Source: Takakia lepidozioides
Lineage: Eukaryota > Streptophyta > Takakiopsida > Takakiales > Takakiaceae
NCBI GenBank assembly: GCA_030704615.1
Contig: CM060734.1
Span: 13,454,001-13,518,000 of the forward strand
Direction of reading: 5' to 3'
Length of the DNA: 64,000 nucleotides
Shown here in pieces: positions 36,515-47,301 of this stretch. The position numbers were made by a program, and so were the translations under genes. Numbering within the stretch: the first letter of the stretch is position 1; each line of letters begins with the position of its first letter. The notes below the pieces were generated by a model. That model was given only the letters and a program-made list of their open reading frames with translations, did no database searches and had not been told where the DNA came from.

Positions 36515-38375
36515 CAATTTCCCCAAACCAATGAACAACGCTGAGACTGGGGTGGTGACACCTGTGAGCGACCGCGCATTCGACACTTGGTTGCACAAAG
36601 CAACCTTCTGGAGCCAAGTGAGACTCTTAAAACATTCTCGCTGTTCCAGCAATGAGTACATGGTTTCTTCTGTTGAATAACTCAAAATTTGGCGGATGGT
36701 TGTGCAGCTGGAGAAGCGGGCAATTGATACTTTTGAGAAATCATTGTTGGACTACAAGATCACAATGACCACTCCTAGCATCAAGTTCCAATCATACGTT
36801 CGGAAATGGAGAAGAGAGCTGTGGAAGTATGTTTTTTTCCGTGAAGGAATGAGGCATTCTCCGCTCGCAGGACTTCGACCATCAGTATAACGGGGAGCAA
36901 GCAATGAAACGAGTTCTGTACAGGTACTGCCTTCTATGGTGATGGCACTACATTAAGGTGTCGTTGACGACATCTTAAAAGATGCATTGTCTATAGTGCA
37001 CATAGCAATTTTTCGGCATTAAACATAGAATTCCATGTATGGAGTGGGTCGATTTAAGGTGGCGTTGATGACACCTTAAATCGGTGCCTTTTGGGCTCTT
37101 GAAAGCTGGACAGTTGTACACTTCTGTTTCTTGTTCTTCTGCAGGTCTTCATTGTTTTGTTGTGCTTCCTGCGGTTTAAGATATCGTCAACGACATCTTA
37201 AAACAGGCATTCTTTTCTAGTCCAGCAAGTCATTTTTTGTCAGACAACAAAAAAATACCATGTGGGCAGGGGTCAATTTAAGATGGCGTTGACGACATCT
37301 TAAATGGCTGCTCTAAGGGCTCTGGGAAACGGTTGAGTTGAGCATGTCTGCTTCGTGTTCTTTTGCAGCTCTTCATTTTTTGTTCAACTTCCTGGAGTTT
37401 AAGATGTCGTCAACGACATCTTAATCTACAGTCTGAAAATCTGCAGTGAACAGGTAAGTTCTTGTGGTCTGTGGGGATATATGCTCTGAGGATGTTCACT
37501 TGTGTGGATGCAGGTACTTTCGCTTTGTTCTTATTCCAGATAAGGCTCTCAGTGATGATCCGGACTTCATTCGTGGATGGGCGAACCCAGACGACGACAC
37601 CACAATGTTCACTGCGGGAATTGTGAAGGACTGGGGTCGGGCTCATTACCGCGACTGCAGGTGGTACGTCGACTACCCGAGGCAGTCCACTCCATGGGAG
37701 GAGAACGTCTTGAGGAATCAGAATGAGAATGCAGATGCCTTGGCACCCCGGACAGATGAGGAGTTGCAGGCTAGGTTCCTTGTGCAGCTGAGTAAGAAGG
37801 AGCCAGCAAAGACGGCCACCCCCGTGGGTGGGAAGAAGAAAAACAAAGGGAAACAGACTGGGGAGGCAGGTGGGTCTGCCGGTGCTGCGGCTGGCGTTGA
37901 TGTTGGGTCAGGCCCTACAGGGACTGGTGGGGCAGTTCTTGATCGCCCACAGGCAAGTGATCGCATTGTGCGTACAAAGGTCCAGCAGATTTCCCTCCCA
38001 GCTGATGAAAGGACTAACCACATGGCAGGGAAATGCCCTTACAAAGCCCGACTTTGTGTCTCCAGAGTAGTGGGTCCGCACTTCCAGCGGAAAACGGCAT
38101 ACGTCAGCTTCCTGCGTATGATGGAGTCCAGGAAGTCCACATTCACAGGGGTCAAATCTCCTGCATGGGACCATCTCTGCTCTTTCCTCACCCTGGTAAT
38201 GCCCATGCATCTTTCAACTTTGATTCTCATTTCATGACATTGTGGGGTGTTGGATTTGGTGGATTAAGATGTCGTCAACGCCATCTTAATCCAGCAGTTC
38301 TTTGTACTGCCATTTCCCTGAATGAACACCAACCACCCAATTTGATTCGCTTGCATTTGCTTTTGGCAGGTGACC
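36515..38375 (+). pseudogene. Methyltransferase-fold family locus A (central exons, truncated)
   Basis: Exon-like blocks match the minus-strand locus B in order and at the same splice sites. They are about 36560-36617 (FDTWLHKATFWSQ, GT donor at 36618), 36708 to about 36860 (LEKRAIDTFEKSLLDYKITM, then YVRKWRRELWKYVFFRE), and 37514-38195 (YFRFVLIPDKALSDDPDFI, WGRAHYRDCRWYVDYP, a long basic Gly/Lys-rich stretch, MMESRKSTFTGV). The last exon is 682 bp against 607 bp in locus B, both in the same phase. After the intron at 38196-38373 the next acceptor is kept and the first codons read V-T as in locus B. Then the sequence diverges, so the methyltransferase half is missing. The intron between the second and third blocks is filled with palindromes. 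Confidence 0.7.
36953..38292. repeat. Six intronic palindromes, set A (arm TTAAGATGTCG)
   Basis: Palindromes at 36953-36978, 37050-37083, 37174-37204, 37276-37305, 37399-37424 and 38261-38292. The best copy (37399-37424) is arm TTAAGATGTCG, loop TCAA, arm CGACATCTTAA, a perfect match. Others carry loop TTGA or small changes; the one at 37050 has 12-bp perfect arms around a 10-base centre. Five lie in the intron before the exon at 37514, one in the next intron. Two of them sit in a tandem duplication with a period of about 225 bp (37050/37276 and 37174/37399). None lies in an exon. Confidence 0.95.
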
Positions 38376-38615
38376 TATCGTTGTCCTGGGTGTCGCTTAA
38401 AAGGGGGAAATTTGATTATTAAAGTTCTCATTTTGATTTTTAATTATTTAATTTCAATTTAAAGTCTGATTTTTTAGCAGGAAACCCGTAACCGACCCCT
38501 GAATGGACGGTATCCTACCGACTTGTCTACTGTCGCTATTAACAAATAACTAAACAGCTGACTACGACCCCTGAGCAGTCGCTACGCGCACCCCAATATA
38601 TATTTGGGAGCTCGA

Positions 38616-39148
38616 ACCGACGCCCAGGGAGTCGCTGGTAGCACCCCACACAAACATGAAAATTTTTTTTTTGAAAAAAACACACACACACACACAACAA
38701 CAGTCTCCCTAGGGGGCGCTGTTAAACAGCGTCGGGTAATTAGCGTAGGGACGTGTACCGACCCCCAGGGAGGTGCTGATAGCACCCCAAAAATATTTTG
38801 CAAAAATACTCACAGCGACCCCCCATGGGTCGCTGTTAAGCAGCGTCGGGTTATTGTTAGGAAGATGAAGCGACCCCCAGGAAGGCGCTGATAGCACCAC
38901 CAAAAATATGGACAAAAAAATCTGACAGCGACGGCGTAGGTGTCGCTGTTAACAGCGTCGGGTTATTGTTAGGAAGTTGAAGCGACCCCCAGGAAGGCGC
39001 TGATAGCACCCCCAAAAATATGGACAAAAAAATCTGACAGCGACGGCCTAGGGGTCGCTGTTAACAGCGTCGGGTTATTGTTTAGGGACTTGAAGCGAGC
39101 TCAGGGAAGGCGCTGATAGTAGTAGCGACCCCCAGGGAGTCACTAATA
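38616..39148. repeat. About 112-bp tandem repeat with GCGACCCC...GGTCGC palindromes
   Basis: Units begin at about 38616, 38758, 38870, 38982 and 39094 with a (C/G)CGACCCCCAGG-type box followed by GCGCTGATAGCACC, so the spacing is 142, 112, 112 and 112 bp. Each unit also has an ACAGCGAC / GTCGCTGT inverted pair followed by AACAGCGTCGGGTTATTG. A CA microsatellite (38681-38696) lies in the first, longer unit. No open frame of interest. Confidence 0.85.
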
Positions 39149-39919
39149 GAACCATTTTTTATTAAATCGATTTTTAATGAATTTTAAATAAGTATTATGA
39201 TTTAGAATATCTAGGATTGCGGATTTGAGGGGCGTAATGATTTTATTTTTGGCTCTATTTTGTTCTTTGAATTCAGACTTTGGACTACTACATCCATGCA
39301 AAAGATTGGACCAAAAACAAATGAAAAAAAATAAAAAAAATAAAAAATAAATCTTGGGTCACTATTGCAGAACTCTCTAGGAAGAGTGCATGAAGTTGAA
39401 GAAAACTTAATCTTGAAGTGCAAATGAGGGAAGAAAATATGGTTTTGGGTCCAGATGATTTTTTTTTGCTACGAAATTTTGCACACGCTGTCATTAAGCA
39501 TATGGCTGGAGAATGGAACCAAAAAAAAATCATATGCAGGCGAAACACAGTTTTCCGTCTATACGACACGTAGTTACGTTCATCACTTGAATGACGCATT
39601 GAATGAACTTGGTTCAAGCTCATCTTTGGTCCACATGTGCTTAAGTATGTTCAGTTCACCAATGCAAAGTCGCAAAAGATGAGCATCAAGAAGAAATATT
39701 CACATCAATCGGTTAATCAAATGTATCCAAAGTGCATCATGAGAATATCTACAATGCCCTTCTACGCGATCCCAGTCTCAAAGCAACCGTAGTTCTGTCA
39801 TACACATTCTACTACAATTTGCAACTGTTCTTGTCATATTGGCAAATTGTTGTACATCATAATGGGAGACATCCTCTTGGTTGGTCAATTTGGTTCCGAA
39901 GTAGTTGCCCCATTCGCCT
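39149..39919. other. AT-rich stretch upstream of the gypsy 5' LTR
   Basis: Contains A-rich tracts (about 39325-39350) and no recognisable coding motif. Open frames on both strands are short. Confidence 0.4.
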
Positions 39920-40802
39920 TGTAACAATATGCCGCGTGGGTATGATAACGGCTATGCTACAAGGGATAGACAACGAGGGTCGCAACGGGACATACTGGGT
40001 AGTGATGGACGTACACTACCTGAGCCACAGGCAGAGACGGCTAAGTACGCGGTACTTAGCCAATGGCGGGACAAGGGTACATTACCACGAGAGCAGTAGT
40101 GGGTAGTGTAGTAACCGTGAGCCGTGAACCACGATATTACACGGTCACGTTAGCATCGGCTTTAACCAATAGAGGGAGTAGTGGACCGTTTACCACTATT
40201 GCTCACGACCACTACAACGAGCCACTTTTTAGCAAACCTTTTAGGTTGCGTAGGCAGTTAGGCAAATGGTCATTAACGACCGCAGGCTGTAACGGCTCTT
40301 TCGAGCATAGTATAAAAAGACTGCACGCAACTTAGAGTATGTGTAATATGAGTAGGAATATCAGTGATCAATGTGTACTTCTGTGATGTTGTGACGAACT
40401 CTGAAGTAAAGCCATGCTATTCGAAGTATCTCTGTGTAGAGTGAATGTGAGATGGAGAGAATGTGCATTATGAGAGAACGTGAAATGGTGAGAATGTGTA
40501 TCATCTCAGAATAGTTCTTGTTTTATCTTCACTACCATCTGCTTGTATGAACAGAGAGGCTTCAGTCTTTCCGACTAAGATCTTTTATGCTAAAGAGACT
40601 GTAGATTGGGCTTAATCAATAGGATTAAGCAGCCTGCAGGGATATGGCTTCATACGACGTTCATGGTTTAGCTGTCCTTAAAATGATTACTTCGTAATCG
40701 TTTCTGGAAGCATACTGTCGGACAACCTCTGTTGCATGTCTTAGGAAATGGGCAGTAGTGTTGATAGCATGTTTTGTCTAAGTCATAAACCAGCGGTTAA
40801 CA
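39920..40802 (+). mobile_element. 5' LTR of Ty3/gypsy element 1
   Basis: The right border is firm: GCGGTTAACA ends at 40802, directly before TTTGGCGACCATACTGGGGA, a gypsy-type primer-binding region. The last 79 bases recur at 49450-49528 with two differences, which marks them as an LTR end. A TATAAAA box sits at 40311-40317. The left border is set at TGTAACA (39920) because it mirrors the TTAACA end, but it is not confirmed by a second copy or a target duplication. Confidence 0.7.
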
Positions 40803-40823
40803 TTTGGCGACCATACTGGGGAC
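40803..40823 (+). promoter_or_regulatory. Primer-binding region of gypsy element 1
   Basis: Directly after the LTR end comes TTTGGCGACCATACTGGGG, like the TTGGCGCC...TGGGG start of the internal region in plant gypsy elements where minus-strand DNA synthesis is primed. The exact tRNA partner was not determined. Confidence 0.5.
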
Positions 40824-40871
40824 TAACGGTATGTAAAAGTACTCAAAGAAGGATGGTTACTCAGTGATTTC

Positions 40872-41198
40872 TTGAAATCACGACAGAACGAGTCAACAGA
40901 AGCAAAGGAATGGAAAACATTCTTGGGAAAATTTCATGGTTTACCAAAAGCAATACAACATAAAATCTTTCTTTCAGTCGCGAAAGAAGATGACAAATGG
41001 GGATTGAAGGGAGGAGTGATCAGTATTATACGAGCACCTTGGGAATGTAGGATTAGAAGTGAAGAGTGGTTGTCTCGTCTAGCTCTATTGATTACTCTAA
41101 TACCAATCAGAAAAGTTTGCTACACTAGTTATATTTTCAGAGAAGGATGTTCAAATTATGAATATTGTCACACGATCATAGAAGCAGTAGAGTACTAG
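40872..41198 (+). pseudogene. 5' part of gypsy element 1 internal region, open frame
   Basis: A 108-codon frame follows the primer-binding region and has a retroelement-like charged start (ESTEAKEWKTFLGKFHGLPK). It ends in stops, and the main gag frame opens only at 41538. It may be the broken N-terminus of Gag or a leader ORF. No domain recognised. Confidence 0.35.
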
Positions 41199-41537
41199 AT
41201 ACCCAAAGACTTATTGCAAGTCAGATACACTGAAAAAGACAGATGGTATTATTGTGCCCATTAAGAGTTTGGTGATCAATCAGTAAAAAGGAAAATTAAG
41301 CCGTAATACGGATTCTTGCAAGATAGGATAAATCTTGAAGAAAGGGTAGAGACACTATAAATTTTCTTTACTGACATACCAAGACTGTTTAAAGGGTACC
41401 GAAAGGAATTCTACATATGATGTGGGAATGAATGCGGAAATTAAGAAAAAGCTAAACAAGACAGAGCTGAACGAATAGAGAAATATGCTGTAGAAAGGGA
41501 GGCTCGGTTAAGAGAAGAATTTCTAGAATTACTGAAC

Positions 41538-42731
41538 TTGAAAATTATTCAAGGTGAGACATCAAACAGTAATAAACCAAAAGATCAGGAAATCGGATCG
41601 GTGGGAAGTGGGAACACTACACCAGAAGAAGTTGCCAGTAATGTACTTGGTGAATGGTTACCACAAGAAAGATCTGAAGGACCTTCTACAGTAACAAGCC
41701 CAAATCGAGGTTTTGCTGAAATATTAGAAGAAAGATTTGAGAACATTTTGAGTGAAGAAGGTGAAAGAAGTGAAAGCACTTCTCCAGAAAGGATAACCAG
41801 AACTGCACTCAAAGCTTTTAAAGATTCATTAAGCTTAGTAGGGACAGCAGCTGGAAGACGACTATCATTGGGACAAGGACCTCCTAGCTTTGAATCACTA
41901 TTTGGAAGACAAACACCAACACCACCACAGCCAGCAGCAGCGGGACCATTCCAGTTTGGACAACCAGTTGCACCAACAGCACCAATGGCTTTAGCAGCAA
42001 GCAAAACCAGACTGTCGTTTCCTTTATATGATGGGAAATCTGATCTGGATATCCATCTTTATCAATTTGAGAACATGTGCACCATTTACAATGAAGCAAC
42101 AGACCAGGAAAAGATCCGATTATTTCCTTGTTCAATGGCCAGAAAAGGCATTGAATGGTTGGCAACCTTTCCAGCCAATCACTTTGCAGATTGGGCGGAT
42201 ATGAGAGCCGCATTTCAAGAACGATATAGATCCAACAAATCCACGTCTGAAATCTTCACAGGATTACAGAACCTGAGACAGAAAAAGAAAAAATTGGTAG
42301 TCGACTACCTGGAGAGAATGAAGACTCTGATCAGGAAGCTACCTCAAGCACCAGGTGATGACTTGCAAAAATCATGGTTCATCAACGGACTTCGTCCTGA
42401 ATATGTAACCATGGTTACAGTCATGCCTAACAACACTTTGGCTGAAGCAGTAGGAACTGCAAAGAATTTGGAATTGGGATTTCATCAGAGCAGAAAGAAA
42501 GATTCCAAGGATCCCTTGGAAGAAGAAGACTCAAATGATGAAGAAAAGCCCAAGCAAAAGAAGAAAGAAGTGATTGACAAAACCGCTTTGGATCAGAAGA
42601 TAGCAGAGGCTATCAAGAATTTTAAAGATGAAGGGCCACGAAAGGCAACATGGTGTCACAAATGCGGGACTGCAGGACACCTGGCAACGGAATGCCATAT
42701 GAAGGACAAAATTGTGATATTTGTCATATGA
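41538..42731 (+). CDS. Ty3/gypsy Gag protein
   Basis: A 397-codon frame. The first 140 residues are acidic, then proline- and glutamine-rich. The capsid-type retrotransposon gag domain spans residues about 155-310 (FPLYDGKSDLDIHLYQFENM, then MARKGIEWLATFP, FQERYRSNKST and YLERMKTLIRKLPQAP). A CCHC zinc knuckle near residues 372-387 reads CHKCGTAGHLATEC, for RNA packaging. Gag forms the particle in which reverse transcription happens. The next frame starts inside this one (42650), so a frameshift or decay separates gag from pol. The true N-terminus may lie upstream in broken sequence. Confidence 0.85.
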   Translation: MKIIQGETSNSNKPKDQEIGSVGSGNTTPEEVASNVLGEWLPQERSEGPSTVTSPNRGFAEILEERFENILSEEGERSESTSPERITRTALKAFKDSLSLVGTAAGRRLSLGQGPPSFESLFGRQTPTPPQPAAAGPFQFGQPVAPTAPMALAASKTRLSFPLYDGKSDLDIHLYQFENMCTIYNEATDQEKIRLFPCSMARKGIEWLATFPANHFADWADMRAAFQERYRSNKSTSEIFTGLQNLRQKKKKLVVDYLERMKTLIRKLPQAPGDDLQKSWFINGLRPEYVTMVTVMPNNTLAEAVGTAKNLELGFHQSRKKDSKDPLEEEDSNDEEKPKQKKKEVIDKTALDQKIAEAIKNFKDEGPRKATWCHKCGTAGHLATECHMKDKIVIFVI

Positions 42732-44308
42732 ACAATCATAATACCAGCCATTGTATTTACAACCAACGGGCTAAGAAGACTGGGTACACACGAGAGGTGG
42801 GGGTACACCAAGTCCAAATCCGACGGGGAAGATCGGACGAACCAAGACGATACAATATGGGTAATCGTTATCAGAGGTCACGAAATGAATATCCACCAAG
42901 GGATAGGGAACATCAACCCAGAAACAAAGAAAGCACAAGATGCCACTATTGTAAGAAAGAGGGACACTGGAAACATGAATGCCAGTTGCGAATCAAGCAT
43001 GAGGCAGAAGTGGGAAACATGGAAGCCGGACCAAGTGTAGCCGTAAGTGTGGTAACCCCTGTAGTGGATACCCTTGCAGTAACCCGAACTAAGGCCAAAC
43101 CTCCAGATAAGGAGATTGAAGAAGAACGGAAACAATATCCAGAAAGTGCAGCATGGCAAGAGGAAAAGAGCTTACACCAGGAAGTAAGTAAAGCCATAGC
43201 TCAAATGCAAGAGGGAACCCATATACCTTCTGGAGAGCCAACTCCAGATAAGCAAATCAGACCAACGGTGAAGACCATGAATACAACCACGGAAACAGAA
43301 TTGGCTGAAGTAATCTGCCAGACCAAGACCCAAATTACCATTGGACAATTATTAAAAATTGCCCCACATTGCAAGAAAACTTTATTTCGGGCAATTGAGG
43401 CATTGACCCCCACACAAAAGCAAACACCAACACCAGAGGTTTACACGATTAAACCCACAACTATAAGACAAACTCCAGATTACGACGAAGCAATACCTGT
43501 AATACAAGTACGTATTGGACGGAAGATGGTAACGAATGTACTCATCAATGGAGGATCCGGAGTGAATATCATGACAGAAAAGATGAAGAAGTCAGTAGGA
43601 TTGGGGCACATGGAACCTGTTCCATTCACGGTACGAATGGCTGATCAACGAAAAGTACAACCATTGGGGAGCATCAGACGACTTGCAATGGAAGTAGCAG
43701 GACTGGTATACAAAATATCAGTAACCATTCTTAGAATGGAGGATGTGGCAGATGGATATTCACTACTACTTGGCCGACCATGGTTAACACAAGCCCAATC
43801 ACACCACGATTGGGGAAGTCAAACTCTCACAATCAAAAAGGGAGCAGAACAAGTCACCATCACGACAAAGCAACGAGGTACCATTCCACGAGAGAAACGA
43901 CCTTGCATAGTGGAAGAATATGATTGGTCCAGTGGACTGTCGGATGAAGAAGAAGCCACAGTATACGCAGCACACCCACAGTTGGAACCTATTGGACAAC
44001 TGGTGGTCAAGCATACCACAACAGTAGGATGTCACATGGTGAACACCCAAGGAGAACCAAATACTTCGAGAACTGAAGATCCAGAGGAAGAAGCAATGGA
44101 CACACCTCAACACCCGGCCCGGTTCTATCAAGAAAGGGAAGAAGACATTCAAATCAGTGAAGTACCTGCCACAATTGCAACCATCGGACAAGAGATTGCA
44201 GGATGGACAGTAACGGAAGAAACTCAATTGATTCAAGTGAATCTGGGAACAGTGGAAGAACCACAGATAATACGAGTAAGTGCAGGTCTTGAAGAATCAT
44301 TTCTATAA
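42650..44308 (+). CDS. Ty3/gypsy Pol N-terminal part: zinc knuckle and protease-like domain
   Basis: 552 codons in a frame shifted from gag and overlapping its end. A second CCHC knuckle lies near residues 98-111 (CHYCKKEGHWKHEC). The retropepsin-like domain is at residues about 285-395: VLINGGSGVNIM, then MADQRKVQPLGSIR and YSLLLGRPWL. The catalytic triplet reads N-G-G in place of D-G-G or D-T-G, a change that would inactivate the aspartic protease. It could arise by one G-to-A transition. The region after it is acidic linker sequence up to the stop at 44308, before the reverse transcriptase. Confidence 0.8.
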   Translation: MVSQMRDCRTPGNGMPYEGQNCDICHMNNHNTSHCIYNQRAKKTGYTREVGVHQVQIRRGRSDEPRRYNMGNRYQRSRNEYPPRDREHQPRNKESTRCHYCKKEGHWKHECQLRIKHEAEVGNMEAGPSVAVSVVTPVVDTLAVTRTKAKPPDKEIEEERKQYPESAAWQEEKSLHQEVSKAIAQMQEGTHIPSGEPTPDKQIRPTVKTMNTTTETELAEVICQTKTQITIGQLLKIAPHCKKTLFRAIEALTPTQKQTPTPEVYTIKPTTIRQTPDYDEAIPVIQVRIGRKMVTNVLINGGSGVNIMTEKMKKSVGLGHMEPVPFTVRMADQRKVQPLGSIRRLAMEVAGLVYKISVTILRMEDVADGYSLLLGRPWLTQAQSHHDWGSQTLTIKKGAEQVTITTKQRGTIPREKRPCIVEEYDWSSGLSDEEEATVYAAHPQLEPIGQLVVKHTTTVGCHMVNTQGEPNTSRTEDPEEEAMDTPQHPARFYQEREEDIQISEVPATIATIGQEIAGWTVTEETQLIQVNLGTVEEPQIIRVSAGLEESFL

Positions 44309-46163
44309 TAAGCCACCGCATTATTCACTGAATACAAGGATGTATTTGCCTGGAACTACAAATTTGAAGGGTATACCTTCTAACATCTGTCAGCACCGAA
44401 TTGAATTGGAAGTTGACACAAAACCAATTCGTCAGAACCGTTACAGAATGAACCCCAACTATGCAGCTAAAGTTTGGGAAGAAATCAAGAAGTTACTGGA
44501 TGCAAGATTCAGTAGAGACACCACAATGGTTATCGCCCATTGTGAAAGTACCCAAGAAAAATGGAAAACTACGAGTGTGTGTGGACTACCGCAAGTTAAA
44601 CGCAGGAACCAAGAAAGACCATTTTCCACTACCTTTCACTGAAATAGTGTTGGACACAGTGGCTGGACATGAGATGTACTCATTCATGGATGGGTTTAGT
44701 GGGTATAACCAGGTACAGATGGCAGAAGAAGACCGAGAAAAGACCGCATTCATCACTAAATGGGGAGCCTATGCTTACAAAGTCATGCCATTTGGACTTT
44801 GCAATGCACCAGCCACATTTCAACAAGCAGTATCTGAGATATTCAAGAACTATCTATTGATTTTATACAGGTATTTTTGGATGATTTCAGTGTCTTTGGA
44901 CAGAAATCCAAACATTTGGCACAGTTAAAACTTTGCCTACAAGCCTGCAGAAACAATGGAGTAAGTCTCAACCCGGAAAAATGTACATTTTGTGTGAATT
45001 CAGGATTATTATTGGGACACATTGTGTGCCAACAGGGAATTCTAGTAGATCCAAAGAAAGTGGAGATTATCCAGAAAATACCACCACCAGAAAATCCCAA
45101 GAAACTCAAGAGATTTTTGGGACAGACGAGCTATTACAGAAGGTACATGGACAAATATGCTCACAGAGCCGCACCAGTCTATAGACTACTGAAGCAAGAT
45201 GCCGAATATCGATGGTCTCCAGCTTGTCTGGAATCATTTGATTCACTAAAAAGGGCACTCACAGCAGCACCAATTCTGATAAATCCAAGATGGGATTTAC
45301 CATTTCATGTACACAGTGATGCATCAGGCATTGCTTTGGGAGCGGTTCTAGCTCAAAATGTGAAAGGCACAATAGATTCACCAATCTATTATGCAAGCAG
45401 ATTGTTGACAACAGTAGAAAAGAATTATAGCACCACAGAAAGGGAGGCATTGGCAATGATTTATGTTGTTCAAAAATTTCGGCATTATTTACTTGGCAAT
45501 CGCTTTAAGTTTATTGTTGATCATCAGGCTCTAGTTCATTTAGCAAATCGACCACTAGCTAGTGGCAGGGTTGCTCGATGGTTATTACTTCTTCATGAGT
45601 ATGACTTTGAAGTTGTTCATAAACCAAGAAGATTACATGTTACAGCAGATCATCTGTCAAGAATTACTACAGGAGAACCAGCCACGGGGGTAGAGGATCA
45701 ACTCCCCGATGCATTTCTGTTTACTGTTCAACCAGAAGCACCAGATGAAGAGACAGATCCTATAAATGCTCTGGGAATGTTTCAAGGAGACTATGACCTT
45801 CCAGATGCTCTCAAACTCATGGACAACACGGATGAAGAAGAAGATTCATCCGATGAAGATGAACCTCTTGATGAAGGACTTATTATTGAAGAAGAGCCAG
45901 ATCCACAAAAAGAAGATGACAAGGAAAACGAAGAAACAGACAATCAAGAATTGGCCAATATCAGTATTGGAGCTTATACAGTCACCAAAGAAGAAGCAGA
46001 AGATATTCAAGATCAAGATCAAGATGATTGGCAATGGCCAATCAAATACTATCTGAACACAGGGAAATTTCCTGAAGGTTACACCAAAGATGACAGGAGG
46101 AAGCTTTCAATGAAGCAAGCCATACACATTAATCAAAGGGATTTTGTACAAAAGAGGAATTGA
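44309..46163 (+). pseudogene. Ty3/gypsy reverse transcriptase and RNase H, frameshifted
   Basis: The reverse transcriptase blocks run in order across at least three frames: TEYKDVFAWNYK (about 44325-44365), IELEVDTKPIRQNRYRMNP (44400-44460), PIVKVPKKNGKLRVCVDYRK (44540-44600), YSFMDGFSGYNQV (44675-44715), MPFGLCNAPATFQQA (44785-44830), then VFLDDFSVFG with the catalytic D-D (44868-44900, new frame). The frame 44877-46163 continues through the thumb to RNase H with its acidic residues in DASGIALGAVLAQ, EREALAMIY and VDHQALVHL, then an acidic linker of about 100 residues. Frameshifts near 44365, 44500 and 44870 disable the protein. Confidence 0.85.
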
Positions 46164-47286
46164 CTCCATAATGAGAAGATGTGTAAACAAAGACCAAGCC
46201 AAAACAATAATGCAAGAACTACATGAAAGAATTGCAGGTGGACACTTCAGTTCGGACTTGACAGCAAAGAAAATATTACTAGCAGGCTACTGGTGGCCTA
46301 CTATATTTGGAGATACTTATGAACACTGTCAACAGTGTGATGTCTGCCAGAGGATGGGACCAGTAGAACGAACGGGGAAGGGGACTCTACACCCAATACT
46401 ACCAACAGAACCATTTCAGCGCTGGGGACTAGACTTCGTGGGACCCATTAAAACTCCAGCAAGGTACACACAAAAACCAATACATCCTCACAGCCACTGA
46501 CTACACTACCAAATGGGTAGAGGCCAAGGCACTAAGAGACAACACTGCTAGATCAACAGCCAAATTCTTATATGAAACATCATCACACGATTTGGTTGTC
46601 CACTGGAATTCGTCAGTGATCAGGGATCACACTTCATAAATGATGCTATAAAATGCTTGACGGACAAGAGTACTGCTTACTATCCTGAAGGAAACGGTCA
46701 GGCCGAATCTACCAACAAAATATTATGCACTATCTTAACCAAGATAGTAAATGCCAATCGTACATATTGGGACACCAAATTGAACACAACACTATGGGCA
46801 TTCAGGACATCATACATGCTACGAACTGGAACTCATGAACAATGGGGTTTAGAAGAATCATTACGAGTCAGGGAATATGAATTATTCCATCTGGAAGAAG
46901 TTCGAGCAGATGCCGCAGATAATATGGCACGGATTCAGGAACAACGAAGGAAAAAAATATCTGAAGGGAAAGAGAAATCTTTCCAGGACGGGGATATTGT
47001 ATTATGGTTACCAAAAATCAAGAAGATCAAACTGGGCGGAAAATTGAAAATGCCATGGATGGGACCATTTCAAATCAAAAGGGTACATGACAATGGAACT
47101 GTTGATTTGCAAACCTTGGAACAAGAATTCGTGGGACGAATTAATATTAACAAGTTAAAAGGCTACCAGGGAATACATGACAAAGCCCTTATACATGATT
47201 TATACGCCAACGAGGAAGATCAAACTGAAGATGAGGAGCGCGAAACCACCAATGCCTACTACATTCATCACGACACGGTGAATTAG
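46144..47286 (+). pseudogene. Ty3/gypsy integrase, frameshifted
   Basis: The zinc-binding HHCC region is at 46215-46365 (ELHERIAGGHFSSDL, then HCQQCDVCQRM). The core begins [12 protein letters not shown] (first Asp, about 46415-46450). After frameshifts it goes on as [12 protein letters not shown] (about 46498-46535) and [12 protein letters not shown] (second Asp, about 46610-46650), then STAYYPEGNGQAESTNK (Glu, about 46665-46715). Between the second Asp and the Glu the spacing is shorter than normal, so a small deletion is likely. The C-terminal part (DGDIVLWLPKIKKIKLGGKL, then GPFQIKRVHDNGTV) is the SH3-like DNA-binding region; no chromodomain is seen. Integration would not be possible with this copy. 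Confidence 0.85.
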
Positions 47287-47301
47287 CATGTACTAAGACA
47301 G

